A DNA stretch of 64,000 nt from NCBI RefSeq assembly GCF_918797505.1, contig NC_092797.1, positions 17,621,372 to 17,685,371 on the forward strand, given 5' to 3'. This DNA is from Bemisia tabaci. Lineage: Eukaryota > Arthropoda > Insecta > Hemiptera > Aleyrodidae. Made by a program: the position numbers and the translations under genes. Position 1 is the first letter of the stretch, and each line of letters opens with the position of its first letter. Positions 45,237 through 55,954 of this stretch are shown one piece after another. The notes under the pieces were generated by a model. It searched no databases. It was not told the origin of the DNA and worked only from the letters and a program-made list of their open reading frames with translations.

Positions 45237-45914
45237 CTCGTTGGAAATTTTGAGGTAGATGTATAGAACTCTCCATTCTCCCCCCCCCCCCCCTTGGGCG
45301 GGGGATAAGAGGGAAAGCAGGGTTCACTCGTAGATTTTATTTCTACGTCTGGACCTGTCCCGAGGAATAATTTAAGCTATGTTTGGGGGCTCACAGATAA
45401 ATGATACTGGCGTACAAAAAAGGAGATCTCGCAAATTTCTTTTATTAAACCCCCTCCCCCGTCCCTCTCCCGGTTTCCTCGCTCGGAGCGGAGCGAGCGT
45501 TAGTATCAAACTTATTACATATGTTCGGAAGGAAGCTGGCACGCTACAGCTTTCTCAACACACACGCGAACGGAAAAAGTTACACTCAAACGGCAATTGA
45601 GTGTTATGACAAGATCTTTCTTATTTATTTATTTACTCTTTGTAAGCGGCAGGTTGCCTCTAATACATTTAACTCGGCAATGGATTCCGGAGCTGTGGCG
45701 TTGATTTTGAGCACAATTTCATTGGAGTATTTGTACCGTTAGGGTGAAAATTTAACCTTCGTGTGCGTTTCTCCTCATCAAAATTTTAATGAAAAGGCGT
45801 GGAACGTATAAAAAATTTCCAAAATTGACTCAGAAATAAGGATAGATCAACGTGTGAATTCTCATTTGAGATAGCATGAGATTTTTACCTCGCAAACGCA
45901 AACTGTTCACCTAA
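45237..45914. other. Unassigned segment with C-rich runs
   Basis: C14 run at 45281-45294; otherwise nothing recognised. Confidence 0.35.
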
Positions 45915-46087
45915 ACAAGTTTTATCTTTATTCCCAATAAACTACAAATTTAAGGCGAAAATTACCTTTTTAAATTGTATTTTTTCATGATTTCAAAAAT
46001 TTTATTGCAAAGAATGTGAACTGCACAATCCTAGCAACGCTGGAATGCTCTTGGGTATCCTTTTTGCAAAACGAAATTCATTTAAAA
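45915..46087. repeat. Family B fragment (right two thirds)
   Basis: AAACTACAAATTTAAGGCG, TTTATTGCAAAGAATGTG, GCACAATCCTAGCAACGCTG and CCTTTTTGCAAAACGAAAT follow the 48776-49022 copy from its middle to the right end. Confidence 0.65.
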
Positions 46088-47217
46088 TAGAGATTAACAA
46101 ATGAAAGGAGGAAGAAAGATTACCACGCCTTAACTAAGAATAACGCGAAATAGAGGAATCCTTAGAACGCCTTTGCTTTTGAAAGCCTATTTAGTAAAAA
46201 AATTAACGAAAACCGGAAATTCCCAGCTTCGTGGAATTTTATCACTCAAAACTATGCATTTCGGCCTTTATAGGTGCCTTGTTTGAGAATCCTCGACGCG
46301 GCGTCTAGATGCAACTATTCGTGATTAACGGCTATCCGTATTGCATATATTGACTAATGAAGGCGCGCTCGCATTCCTCACGCTCACAGCGCGCTATGCA
46401 GATTTCCCGTCGTATTCTAATTTTTTGATGGAGGGCTTTCTGCAATCATTGCAAAAGTTTCAATGTGATTTTAAATGGTACTCTCCGAAAATTTTACACT
46501 AAATGTCATGTAACACGCTTTAAAAGAATGAAGTTGTATCTTTTTTCAACATTGAAGGTTTAGTGAGGTTACGTGTTTCTGTAGCCTTGCTAATTTCCCA
46601 AGCAGATGGTCGCACTGCTCCTGTCTTTGAGACGAAATTTTGATGTTTCACGCCTTTAAATGAAATCTAGTTAAGTTAATTGCTCAGAATGTTGTGATTT
46701 ACCTCTCAGTGGAAGAAGGGATCTTGAAAGACCCCTTCCTAAATAATTGTGCAGCTAGAGCCAGCATTTGTCTCAGCAGACCTCGAATAAGGAGAGCTGA
46801 TAAATCAAGAGAGAGCTTGAAGGAAAAATTGGAGGCGACGCGACATTTGAGCACAGAGCTGTAAACCCAGATAATTTCAAATATGAGAGAAAGTCTCAAC
46901 CTGAACGTATTTTGTACGAGTGAGGGGATGATAACGGGGAGGATAAAATTAAATCAGAGCCGACAACTCCTGGTCCTCTTCCTTTTAGTGCACCCTTAAA
47001 ATCAGCTATATTACTTAAGCGTAAAAATTCTGATCATCGGACATTTTAACGAAAGCGCATGAAACTTACTGTTGGCGATAGCTCTCCTTAAAATCAGTTC
47101 TATTTTGAGAGTAAAAAAGATGAGTCGTCTCTATTTATTTCTACAAGTATAGGCAGGAGATTGAAATTGCTTTAAGTTTTAAAAAATTTCTTCGCTTTTT
47201 AAAAAACCACCTAACGT
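46088..47217. other. Unassigned segment
   Basis: About 1.1 kb without recognised genes or repeats. Confidence 0.35.
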
Positions 47218-47737
47218 CGTCGGTGAAATTGCAGGTACCTACTTGTGTCTCGTTTGCGATGTTTTAAAATGTCCGCTCCTTCATTTTTCTTATCGAAAAA
47301 GAAAAAAACAACGATATTGCTTGAAATTTCCACAGAGAATTCTTCCCGAAGAAAGGGAAATCGTTGCGGTTTTCAAGAAAATGACGGGTTCAGAAGATCA
47401 GGCGCATAAACGCAGCTTTTGCTATTTCAAGAATTACGAGTTTGAAGTTTCGAAATTACACTGATCCTTACGGCGGTAAGAAAGTTCAAACTGACTTTTC
47501 CGTGCTACAAAATCGAAATTTGGGAGCAAATTTTTCACAGAATATGCATTAAATCTAGTTTTACTCGAGATCATTAATATTTCAATTTTTTCAAAAACTG
47601 CTCTTGGCCTTGTCCTCCAAGCTCATCAACTGTCGTTATAAATTATTATAATTGTAATTATTCCTGCTCAACAATAAATTATGATATCTAGTTTCCAGAA
47701 TCGCAAACAGAGATTCCCATCGCAGTTTCACCATCGA
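47218..47737. mobile_element. Family C MITE interrupted by H
   Basis: GTCGGTGAAATTGCAGGTAC, CTCGTTTGCGATGTTTTAAA and GAAATTTCCACAGAGAATTC follow family C to 47382. C resumes after the H insertion and finishes with ATCGCAAACAGAGATTCCC and GCAGTTTCACCATCGATA at 47737. Confidence 0.7.
47383..47625. mobile_element. Family H element nested in C
   Basis: GGGTTCAGAAGATCAGGCGC and GCATAAACGCAGCTTTTGC at the left; AAAAACTGCTCTTGGCCTTG and TCCTCCAAGC at the right. It sits precisely where family C sequence is broken. Confidence 0.7.
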
Positions 47738-48771
47738 TATATTCAACGGTCTCTATCCACATTATACGTGGAAGTATTTCTTTTCTGCCCCTTTTTACCT
47801 GAATTTCATAGCAAGGAAAAGGTACTTTAAAACATTTTAAGCCTACTCTTAGTCGGTTGAAGAGCTGGAAGAATAAGCGTCTCAGAGTAATATAAAATAA
47901 CTTTATAACTTCAAACGAAGCGAACATCAATGAAGTCACAACACCAGCAATTTACACAATCTCGCGACCCACATCCATGTTAGTTTTCATCCCGGCAATT
48001 CAGTCATTAAACCCTGTTTTGCGAGCAACCCACCACTTCCCCCTGGAATGTATGCAGCTTTTTCCTCCGAAAACTTTTCCACTTCCTCGGCCCAAGTGCG
48101 AAACTTTGCCAGGATCGGATGGAGCGATGCGAATCGTATTGCAAAAACTGAAGGATGTTATTAATATGTGAACTCACTTTTGAATGCAATCGTGTTGCAG
48201 CTCTCAAGTAAATAGGTGAGTTTATGGCCGCCGTGTCAGGGAGATGATCTATTCCAGCGTAGCTCAGCATAACGTATCTTGGCCCGGTGTTACCAAATAT
48301 CCATCAAAAATCCGCCTCCTTCACGGGCAAACTTCCAGTATTATCTCCGAGTCGGCAAAACTGTTTAAGCCAGTCGGAGAGAGACAGTACAGTGGTAGAG
48401 GAGCGAAGGGAGCACAGGAATAAATGTTACACATTAAATTCTGGAATGAATCCTGCTTGCCATTAGTCTCTGGAGGAGGATTTATGATGGCTTTTTGTTG
48501 GAACCACGTGGGATATCAGCCCAAGGTCACGATCTCCGTGAGATATCAATTCCTTTGCGGCATGGCGCGGCGCGAAAGTTTAGGGTCTCCGAGATTTCAT
48601 CCGCATCGGAGCCTGCGATTTCGGATTCTGGATATCCTAGTTCCCTCGGATTTACGCAGAGAATTCATAAGTCTTGCTTATTAGACCTAGGAGGTTCCAC
48701 GCACCATGTAGGTCCGTCCAACTGAGAGGGGACCCCAAAAATTCCAAATTAAGTGAGTGATATTTGGATTG
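47738..48771. other. Unassigned segment
   Basis: No gene or shared repeat recognised. Confidence 0.35.
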
Positions 48772-48775
48772 CATT

Positions 48776-49022
48776 TTGCATAAAGGAACCACTAGCATTG
48801 CACTGTTGCTAAGATTGTGCAACTTCTTTTGTCTTGGAGGAAAAACCCGATTATTCCTTCATAGTTTCTATTTTACTAGCTAAAAACTGTACATTTAAGA
48901 CAAAAATTACCATCTAAATTTCATAGTTTTTCACGATTTCTGCAATTTTATTGCAAAAGATGAAGTTGCACAATCTTAGCATCATTGCAATGCTAGTGGT
49001 TCCTTTTTGCAAAATGCAATCT
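48776..49022. mobile_element. Family B MITE, intact (247 bp)
   Basis: GGATTGCATTTTGCATAAAG and CCTTTTTGCAAAATGCAATC are inverted ends; the inner arms GTTGCTAAGATTGTGCAAC and GTTGCACAATCTTAGC also pair. Exact 4-bp duplication ATTT (48772-48775, 49023-49026). This is the reference copy for the nested one at 4078. Confidence 0.88.
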
Positions 49023-49539
49023 ATTTGATCGTAAAGGAGTGCTCTATGAATATTTTGGTGCAAGAAACGCCTTAAATTGTAAAATCAAAGCGAAGTTTTG
49101 GTGGTTTGAAATCTGTACAGTAAAAAAAATAGTTCTCAGAAAAATATATTTAAAATTTTAACCTGCCACGCGTAGAACCGTAACTGCCGGATCATCATAC
49201 AATTCTGAGCCATTTATTTGCAGAAAAATTGACTGAGCCGCTCAAAATTTAACCATTTTCTTGGCATTTTTTTGTTTGTTTTCCGTTGTGGCTAACCCCG
49301 TTGCGTCAAGGAGACGACTCATAACGCCAAATAAAATTTTAATTGTAAATAACTTATATTTCATTGTGAATAATTTGTTTAAATATTTCAGACTAACACG
49401 ACCTAAATTACGAGTGCCTCACTAGGTCAAGTAAATTGGCATGAGCTCTTGAGGGGTCGCCCGGGACCCCGGGTAGGTCTGCCTCCCCCCTCCCTAGAAT
49501 TTAAAATAGTTTTGGCCCCGTAAAAAACGTTGATGCAAT

Positions 49540-50245
49540 ACACCACCTTTTTCTCCGTTTCCACGATCAAAATGAACCCACCACCATGGGTCATGAATGT
49601 GACTGTTGACCGGAGCCGATCAAAATTATGCGGCGCCTCTTCTTTTTGCACTGAAAAAAAAATTCTCGGCGTTTTTACCAAGGTCCGTTGGTACCTTTAC
49701 CATTTCACTTTGTTTTACCAATTATTGGTAATTTTACCAAGACAGACTGGTAAGCTTACCTAAAAACCGGTAATATTTGTACTGTTTTTTTTTTTTCGGG
49801 TAAGAATACCACTTTTATTGGTAATCAATTCCCGGTATCTTTGCCATTTTATCTCGGTAATTCTACCACAGTCGATAAAAAATATCGGCGTTTTTACCAA
49901 GGTCCAGTAAAATTACCGAGAAAGTTCAATAATTTTACCGAGATTTCTTGGTAAAATTACCAATTTCCTAAATGGTAATTTTACCAAGAAAAAACTGGGA
50001 TCAAATAGAACCCTGAATTCTTGGTAATTTTACCCTTTTCTTAGTAAATACACCGAGATTTTTTTTTTCCAGTGTGATCAACATTAATCGCAAGAAGAGT
50101 ATCAAAAGACATTTGTTGGACAATCTGTTCTCGATCCACGTTGATCAATAAGTAGAGGTGCCTCTTAATTTTGATCGGCAACACTCAACGGTCGCATCGA
50201 AGACCCATTTTGATGGGCTCATTTTGCTCGTAGGAACAGAGCTTT
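49540..50245. repeat. Large hairpin with a P element in its loop
   Basis: The left arm (about 49553-49645: ATCAAAATGAACCCACC, ATGTGACTGTTGACC, GCCGATCAAAATTATGCG, GCGCCTCTT) is the inverse of the right arm (about 50150-50240: AGAGGTGCCTCTTAATTTTG, ATCGGCAACACTCAACGGTC, GGGCTCATTTTGCTCG). The CACTG element at 49649-50074 occupies most of the loop. Confidence 0.65.
49649..50074. mobile_element. Family P-like element, CACTG ends, TTACCAA-rich core (426 bp)
   Basis: CACTGAAAAAAAAATTCTCG and GAGATTTTTTTTTTCCAGTG are the ends. The core is built from more than 20 copies of GGTAA/TTACC-type motifs in both orientations (for example TTTTACCAAGGTCC, AATTTTACCAAG), a cryptically repetitive foldback. No duplication is evident. 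Confidence 0.7.
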
Positions 50246-50290
50246 TGAATAAGTCAGTGCACGTGATTTTACTGGGCAACGAGAACTATA

Positions 50291-50995
50291 CTGCCGTGAA
50301 AGCGAAGAGAACTTTAAAGGCCTTGTCCACACGAGCGCAGTTTCGGCGAATTAGTTCCTCGAACTGGGGAATTCGAGGACCAAGTTATAGCTGCGTTATA
50401 ATTAGTTCCTGAAGCAAGTTCGCTCGAAGTTCTGCGAAGCGTGCTCGTGTGGACAAGACCGTATAGCTCTCACATTGTCAACATCGAGTTTTTTTTTTTA
50501 AAAAAAAAAAATAAAAAAAAAAATAAAAAAAAAAAAATCGTCTGATCACTTTTAGTTTAAATCACTGACACAGCTGAAGCAGCACAATTCGTCGTAATTG
50601 TATGAAAACGAGACGATAAGAAGACCGTACAGTGTGCAAAAAGACGTTGTTTCTGACAAAACAGCTGTAGGGAATATTATTTTGCCAGCGAGTCAAGATC
50701 AGTGCTTTTAGGTAAAATGCCGTCCTTACCTACCGCAATTTCTAACCTGAAAATGTGTTTTTTGTGTATCCAAAATGCAACCGAGAGAGTGTGCGGAAGA
50801 TTGCACTAAGGCTGTCTTGCCTAACATGAAAATGAAAAATACCCTTTTTGTATACTTGAGAAAAAATTCGTTAACTGTTAATCATTTAAATGATTTCTGA
50901 GAGGCTTTCGGATGGTTGGTGGCAATTTGACAAAGAACGGAGGCTTCTTTCAGTCGAATTTTCCGCTTGGATGCTACTATACCCATTTTTGCAAG
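50291..50995 (-). mobile_element. Family X element, minus strand, interrupted by V
   Basis: CTGCCGTGAAAGCGAAGAGA at 50291 is the inverted right end of X. Its reverse complement aligns with 33300-34093 through most of the length. The other end (CTGCTCTC...CGGCAG) is not found, so it is truncated near 51000. It contains the V element and an A-rich tract at 50490-50537. Confidence 0.65.
50319..50460. mobile_element. Family V MITE nested in X (about 142 bp)
   Basis: GGCCTTGTCCACACGAGCGC and GTGCTCGTGTGGACAAGACC are inverted ends; the inner arms GAACTGGGGAATTCGAGG and CGAACTT-type motifs also pair. The X copy at 33263-34093 lacks it. The terminal GTGTGGACAAGGCC motif also occurs inside every F element. 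Confidence 0.75.
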
Positions 50996-51138
50996 ACTTC
51001 ATTTGGACTGCGTTAAGCAGAAAGGAACCAAGCCACATCTGCTATTGCCAAATTCAATCGGGCGATTCGATTTTTTACATGAAAACTTTTGTGCAGATTC
51101 TTGTGCTTTCAGAAAATTTTCTGCAAAGCACGAAGCAG

Positions 51139-51676
51139 ATGGAGAATTTGCATGCACATTTTTTTTTGCCTCGTCCGAAAGTGCTTATAGAGCTGATTTC
51201 ACAGTATTTTTTATAATTTTTTCTGATACGGAAAATAGTATAAAAATAGATTTAATAATGAGAAAATGCACCGCCTGATGACGTCAACTGTCGGCATTTC
51301 CCATTTAAACACACGTATCGTAGCAGATTAGATCGTTTTGTCATATATTCTCCAATAGAGAATTTGCAGGTGCCTGAAATTTGATTAATTTCGTGGTTAA
51401 GTGGAAACTACTAAGTGAAGCAAACACGAGGATACCCTTGGTTCATAAATTGAACAATTATTGAAGAAAAGAGGACAAAATATCTAATCTGCTAAAATAA
51501 ATGTGTTTGAATGGGAAATGCCGTCAGATGACGTCACTAGGCGGTGCATTTTCTCACTTTGAAACCTATTTTTTTACTATTTACCATATAAGAAAAAAAC
51601 TATAAAAATACTGTGAAATCAGCTCTTTCAGCACCTTCAGATGAAGCAATAAAAATTGTGCATGCAAATTCTCCAT
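51139..51676. repeat. Family M palindromic composite (538 bp)
   Basis: The left arm 51139-51347 (ATGGAGAATTTGCATGCACA to GATCGTTTTGTCATAT) is inverted relative to the right arm 51474-51676 (GACAAAATATC to GCATGCAAATTCTCCAT). Between the arms lies the ~125-bp centre shared with 41517 and with the minus-strand copy at 59673. Both arms contain a TGACGTCA core (GATGACGTCA). Confidence 0.8.
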
Positions 51677-51747
51677 TCGGGACCTGGAAATTGCTTAAAA
51701 GTAGCGACAGCTCTACCACTTACATTACGACTCTATGTGCTCCACGG

Positions 51748-52059
51748 TAGAGTCCCTTTATACTGAGAGTCAAGACAACACCCCCTCATGGAGTCACAAA
51801 CGGGAATGAAGATTACAGAAATTGAACGTTTTTCGTAATCTTTGATCGGCCCATTCTCGAATTCCTTTCTTCGTTCCTTCCCTCATTCCGTTTGTTCCTT
51901 GCCGAACCCGTAATTCCCCGGTCCATTCCAGATTATAATCTTTGCAAACGGTGAAACCGTAATCTTTATTCCCGTTTGTGACACTGTGAAGGCCTAAAAT
52001 ACGGGAACCAATCAGAAATGGATTCACATCGTCTTGACTCTCAGTATAAAGGGACTCTA
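51748..52059. mobile_element. Family E hAT-like element (312 bp)
   Basis: TAGAGTCCCTTTATACTGAG and CTCAGTATAAAGGGACTCTA are perfect inverted ends. Flanks CTCCACGG and CTCTACGT agree at 6 of 8, an aged duplication. Confidence 0.9.
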
Positions 52060-52756
52060 CTCTACGTGAGGTTATGGTTTCTGTGCGGCGAGCGATCCAA
52101 TTTTTCTCGGTGTGTGATCCGAAGTCGGTGATTGTTTTAAGAGGATCGGGTTTAGCGACCCGAACTACTGCAAGCTCGGCACGGGCGCGGCACGATAAAT
52201 CCGGGGGAATCTCTTCTTCCGCCTTTTGCGTTTTTGCGCCGATAAATAAATTACGCCCGAATGTTGGAGCGCGACGGGACGGGACGGAAGCCAATAGATA
52301 TCAAAGAGGGTTGGGCTGCGGTGGGCATTAGTTCCCAAGTTGGCCGGAGCAGGAACACTGGAACAGGGACCGAGTCCAGGCCGTCAATAAAGACGGGTCG
52401 CGGCCGGGCTATCGACGTTAACTAGGTCCTTTTAAGACCGTCCATCATTTCGCGCGAGCATTTCACCTCCCCGGGCTCGCTGCTGTTGCAGGGCGGAATT
52501 ATCACTGAAAAAAGTTCTCTGTCCTCACCCCCTCGATGGAAGTTGTAAGTTTCATGGCCCAATATAACTTCAAGCTCCACATAAAACTTTGCCCGGGAAT
52601 ACTACCCTCGCCGCCCCCGCCCTGGAGCGAAGATCATAGTCTTAAGAGTTTATTGCCCTCCGAATCTCACAATTTTTTTATTCTTCTTTTTAATGAAACA
52701 TGAAATCATTCTCTGTGAGTTTCTTGTATTAGGATTTACATTGATTTGTGACTGGG
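52060..52756. other. GC-rich unassigned segment
   Basis: Apparently unique, GC-rich to about 52520. CACTGAAAAAAGTTCTC near 52504 may be a solo P end. Confidence 0.35.
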
Positions 52757-52892
52757 AAATTTGACGAGATGAATGATCGATTATAGAAATCTCACCATTT
52801 GAAGGTGTGGTAAAGAGCCAATTATCAAGGTGTTCGTAGCGAACACCCTATTTATCGATCATTTTCCATAGGTTGAAAAGGCAGATCATTCG
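52757..52892. mobile_element. Family D element, diverged
   Basis: GAATGATCGATTATAGAAATC, GTGTGGTAAAGAGCC, GTGTTCGTAGCGAACACCC and CCATAGGTTGAAAAGGCAG follow the D order; both termini have decayed. Confidence 0.6.
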
Positions 52893-53114
52893 AAATAGCG
52901 CAAACTGCCACTGTGCCATACGTTTGATGCATAGGTAAAACAACGAGGAAAAATAAGATAGTGTTAATGTGAATTGTGAAGGCCGGAGGAAAAAGAAGGA
53001 CAAATGATGAAATGACAAAGAATGAAAAAGATAAATCATAACATTAGGTTTTAATTAATGGGAAATATGACACCCTAATGTCAAAGCTATGAAGAGCCTG
53101 TAAAAATTATACGT

Positions 53115-53580
53115 CATGAAATCAAGCCGATCTGACTAAACATGGAAAGGAAGCAAGACGCGTGTTGATGACGGCGCAGAGATACATCTATTCGTGCTTG
53201 ATGGATGTCCGTGTTGCATCTGCAAAATCGAAGGCGCGATGGCGTGATGCTTGAACCCCCGCATGCTGCGCTCTTTGCTGTAAAGGAAGTGTCTGGTGTC
53301 ACTCATACTCGGGCGAAAATTTATAAATCGAAGCACAATTACGTCTCTCCTGTCTTTGGCTGTGCTGCTTACGTAACCCTCGAAGCACCCCGTAAATAAG
53401 ACCAACAGTACCAACACAACATCGGAATAGAGCAAGAGAAAGGAGCACAGGACGCGCGTTTATGACGGCGCAGAGATACAACTATTCGTGCTTGATGGAT
53501 GTCCGTGTTGCGTCTGCAAAACTGAAGGCGCGATGGCGCAAGGATGAACTCACACATCTCCTTTCTATGCTGCCAATGGA
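53115..53580 (-). repeat. Family N repeat, minus strand
   Basis: Reverse complement of 34569-35033 with the same internal duplication (GTTGATGACGGCGCAGAG at about 53163 and ATGACGGCGCAGAGATAC at 53462, ~300 bp apart). Frames are broken relative to the other copy. Confidence 0.7.
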
Positions 53581-53599
53581 GCAATGCTCGGATTCGCAT

Positions 53600-53834
53600 T
53601 CGATGACCGAGGTGCGAAACCACGTATCTGTATTATGGTGATTGAAAACTTTCCCTCTTATTTTACTTCTTCGAAGAGAAACAATCAAACTTTATAGCTC
53701 GGAAACCCGAACATTTTGCTGACTGAGAAGGAAGATCAATGAAGTTCTTCAAAGAAAATATCAAGTAAGTATGATAGGAAGTCTGCAACGTCGCAAACGG
53801 AGGTAAGTGGTTCTGCACTTTGGCCATCGGTATA
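53600..53834. mobile_element. Family C MITE, diverged
   Basis: GAAACCACGTATCTG, GATTGAAAACTTTCC, TCTGCAACGTCGCAAACGG and CCATCGGTATA follow family C from end to end, directly adjoining the N repeat. Confidence 0.55.
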
Positions 53835-53905
53835 TTACACCATACCAGTATGGTGAATCCACTATCCTAGTTTGCACCTTGGTTCCTTTCCAATGTAATT
53901 ATTAT

Positions 53906-54424
53906 CTCCATAGTGAAAATGCAGAAATGCGTGTATCAGTTTGCAGCGTTGCAGACTTCCTGTCATAGTTTATTCATTACATGGAAAACCACTAAACGTC
54001 TTCTTTTGAAAACTTTGGTGCTTTTTCTTCCATTTGTGAAGAATATTCTAGGGAAATTTTAAGCCATGATGTTGGTTGGGTCTCCTTTTAATGTATACAA
54101 ATAAAATAAGAGCGGGGATTTTGAGACACTGCAACTGAGATGCGCATTTTTGCAGTTTTACCATTCTGCCTTGCTAATGAAGGACCCCGTATGAGCCTCC
54201 AGACGTTGCCATATACCCTTCAATAAATAACAAATCTACCGGGAAAATCGTTAACATTTTTCTTCAAAATTTATAGACAATTTTGCGCGCAATTTAATCT
54301 AAAATATCTGAAAATTTCAAGGAAAAATAAACATGACTTTCCTCGAAAATACATGTTTTATTCGGAGAAATTTGGCAACTCTCGAATGTTCATTCGGCGT
54401 TTTTTCTCAGCACGGTAGCATTGA
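53906..54424. mobile_element. Family C MITE interrupted by A
   Basis: GCGTTGCAGACTTCCTGTC, GAAAACTTTGGTGCTTTTTC and GAGACACTGCAACTGAGATG follow family C. Its last bases (TTTTACCATTGAT) are split by the A element, with CATT duplicated. Confidence 0.65.
54166..54418. mobile_element. Family A MITE nested at the end of C (253 bp)
   Basis: CTGCCTTGCTAATGAAGGAC and TTTTTTCTCAGCACGGTAG ends with an exact 4-bp duplication CATT (54162-54165, 54419-54422). Confidence 0.86.
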
Positions 54425-55340
54425 TCTGCATGTATAAATAAAGCGAACATTTTTCCAGGTCCCACCCCGCTCCGTGACACATCCCTCAAGGTGTAAGAAA
54501 CTATGGCACGAGTGAAGTCATCCAAACTGTTTTTATAGAGCAATACCTCAGTCTATTATGTAGGAGCTTTTGCGTGCGGTTCACAGGTCCTTAACGGGCG
54601 GGGCTGAATAGGACTGGTTGAGTCGCGCCGTGTTCTGCCTCTTCAGTCCTCGGCAAGGAGGACCGAGGCATTGAATATATCACGCCAGCAATCTGCCGGA
54701 TAAAAAGGCAACGCGGACCCCAATTCATCCTTTATTTACTCCTTTGAAAGCTGGGAAAGGAGTCATTTGAGTTTTCCAATTAGATTAACTATCACGTCGC
54801 GGAACCGACAAAAAAGCTGCACCGTGGACGTCTGGCGATTATACTCGCAGCCATCTTCACCGCTTTTCCTCCTTTCATCCCTTTTATTCTATCTCGACGG
54901 TCGACGCACGGTGGACCGGGTCAATTAGAGAGGTCGCACATGAATTTTTTTTATTAAACTGCAAATTTTGATGTTTATTTCGTCACATTTTGAATTTCAA
55001 GGGGTGATTCTGGAAGAAAATTTTACGAGGAAACCAATGAAACCACTGCTGGAGCCTAAAATTTTTGTATAAACGGAGTTATGAGCGTGTAAAGTTTCCA
55101 AATTTTGTCCAACCTCTACTACTAACTATATCCACTGTGCGACGTGGCGTTCGCTCTTGATTAAAAAATATGCAATGAATGTGGCTTCATGCACTTAGTC
55201 ACGTTTTAAACAGGATAAAATACTCGCCGAGGGACCTCCGATTCCTAGCGTACCCGTCAAACCTTTTTTCCTCTATGGACATGTACATTTCCATTTATTC
55301 ATATTTTCTCGTTTAAGGAGGCAGCTTGCGGTGTGATATC
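54425..55340. other. Unassigned segment
   Basis: No gene recognised. CCTTTTTTCCTCTATG at 55262-55277 equals the right terminus of element R and may be a solo end. Confidence 0.4.
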
Positions 55341-55349
55341 AAACTATCC

Positions 55350-55645
55350 CATAGAGGAAAAAAAGGAGGTGTTTGCATCTTGAGGATCGTTTACCCTGTG
55401 ACGTAGGTCGGTACAACCTGGTCAGCAAAATCCGGAATTCAAGGTATGAAAAATGGACCTTAACGTCCAATTTTTTTGCTTAAATCAACTCATGATATAA
55501 TTTCAAACACTTTATGTAGAATGACTTTTTTCCATAAACTACGCCATTTCCAAGAAAATCGATGATAAAAGTCGCCGTACCGACCTACGTCATCAAAAAA
55601 GTCCAAGACGCCCGAAATGCAAACACCTCCTTTTTTTTCTCTATG
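55350..55645. mobile_element. Family R Mutator-like MITE (296 bp)
   Basis: CATAGAGGAAAAAAAGGAGG (continuing TGTTTGCAT) is mirrored by ATGCAAACACCTCCTTTTTT (continuing TTCTCTATG); 28 of 29 terminal bases pair. The exact 9-bp duplication AAACTATCC lies at 55341-55349 and 55646-55654. Inner arms TGACGTAGGTCGGTAC and GTACCGACCTACGTCA are perfect. A 9-bp duplication with long inverted ends fits Mutator-like elements. Confidence 0.85.
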
Positions 55646-55954
55646 AAACTATCCATATTCCTTGGTTACTTTCAATTCTAAGCTGAAGAAAGAAAACGCC
55701 CGTTTTCCTTTCCTCCCTTAAAATATTACTTTTGAATATCCATTCTGTAAATTTTTTTCGAATGTATGCGCTATCTTCAACTCAAAACCCAACCCCTTTT
55801 CAGTTTCACCCTCCGCCACATACTGCAGACCCAGCGATGGTGATTTCCTCAGTAGTGGAATTTTCTCCACGATTATGTATTCTATTATTATTCCCTTTTA
55901 TTCTACTTTTCTTCCTATCATGTATTGTAAATCACGCTGTATTGGCAAATGTAA

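Noticed and set aside
51794..52294. 166-codon minus-strand frame
   Set aside because: Its second half is the interior of a family E transposon, and the same peptide is encoded by the E copy at 38657-38938 on the plus strand.
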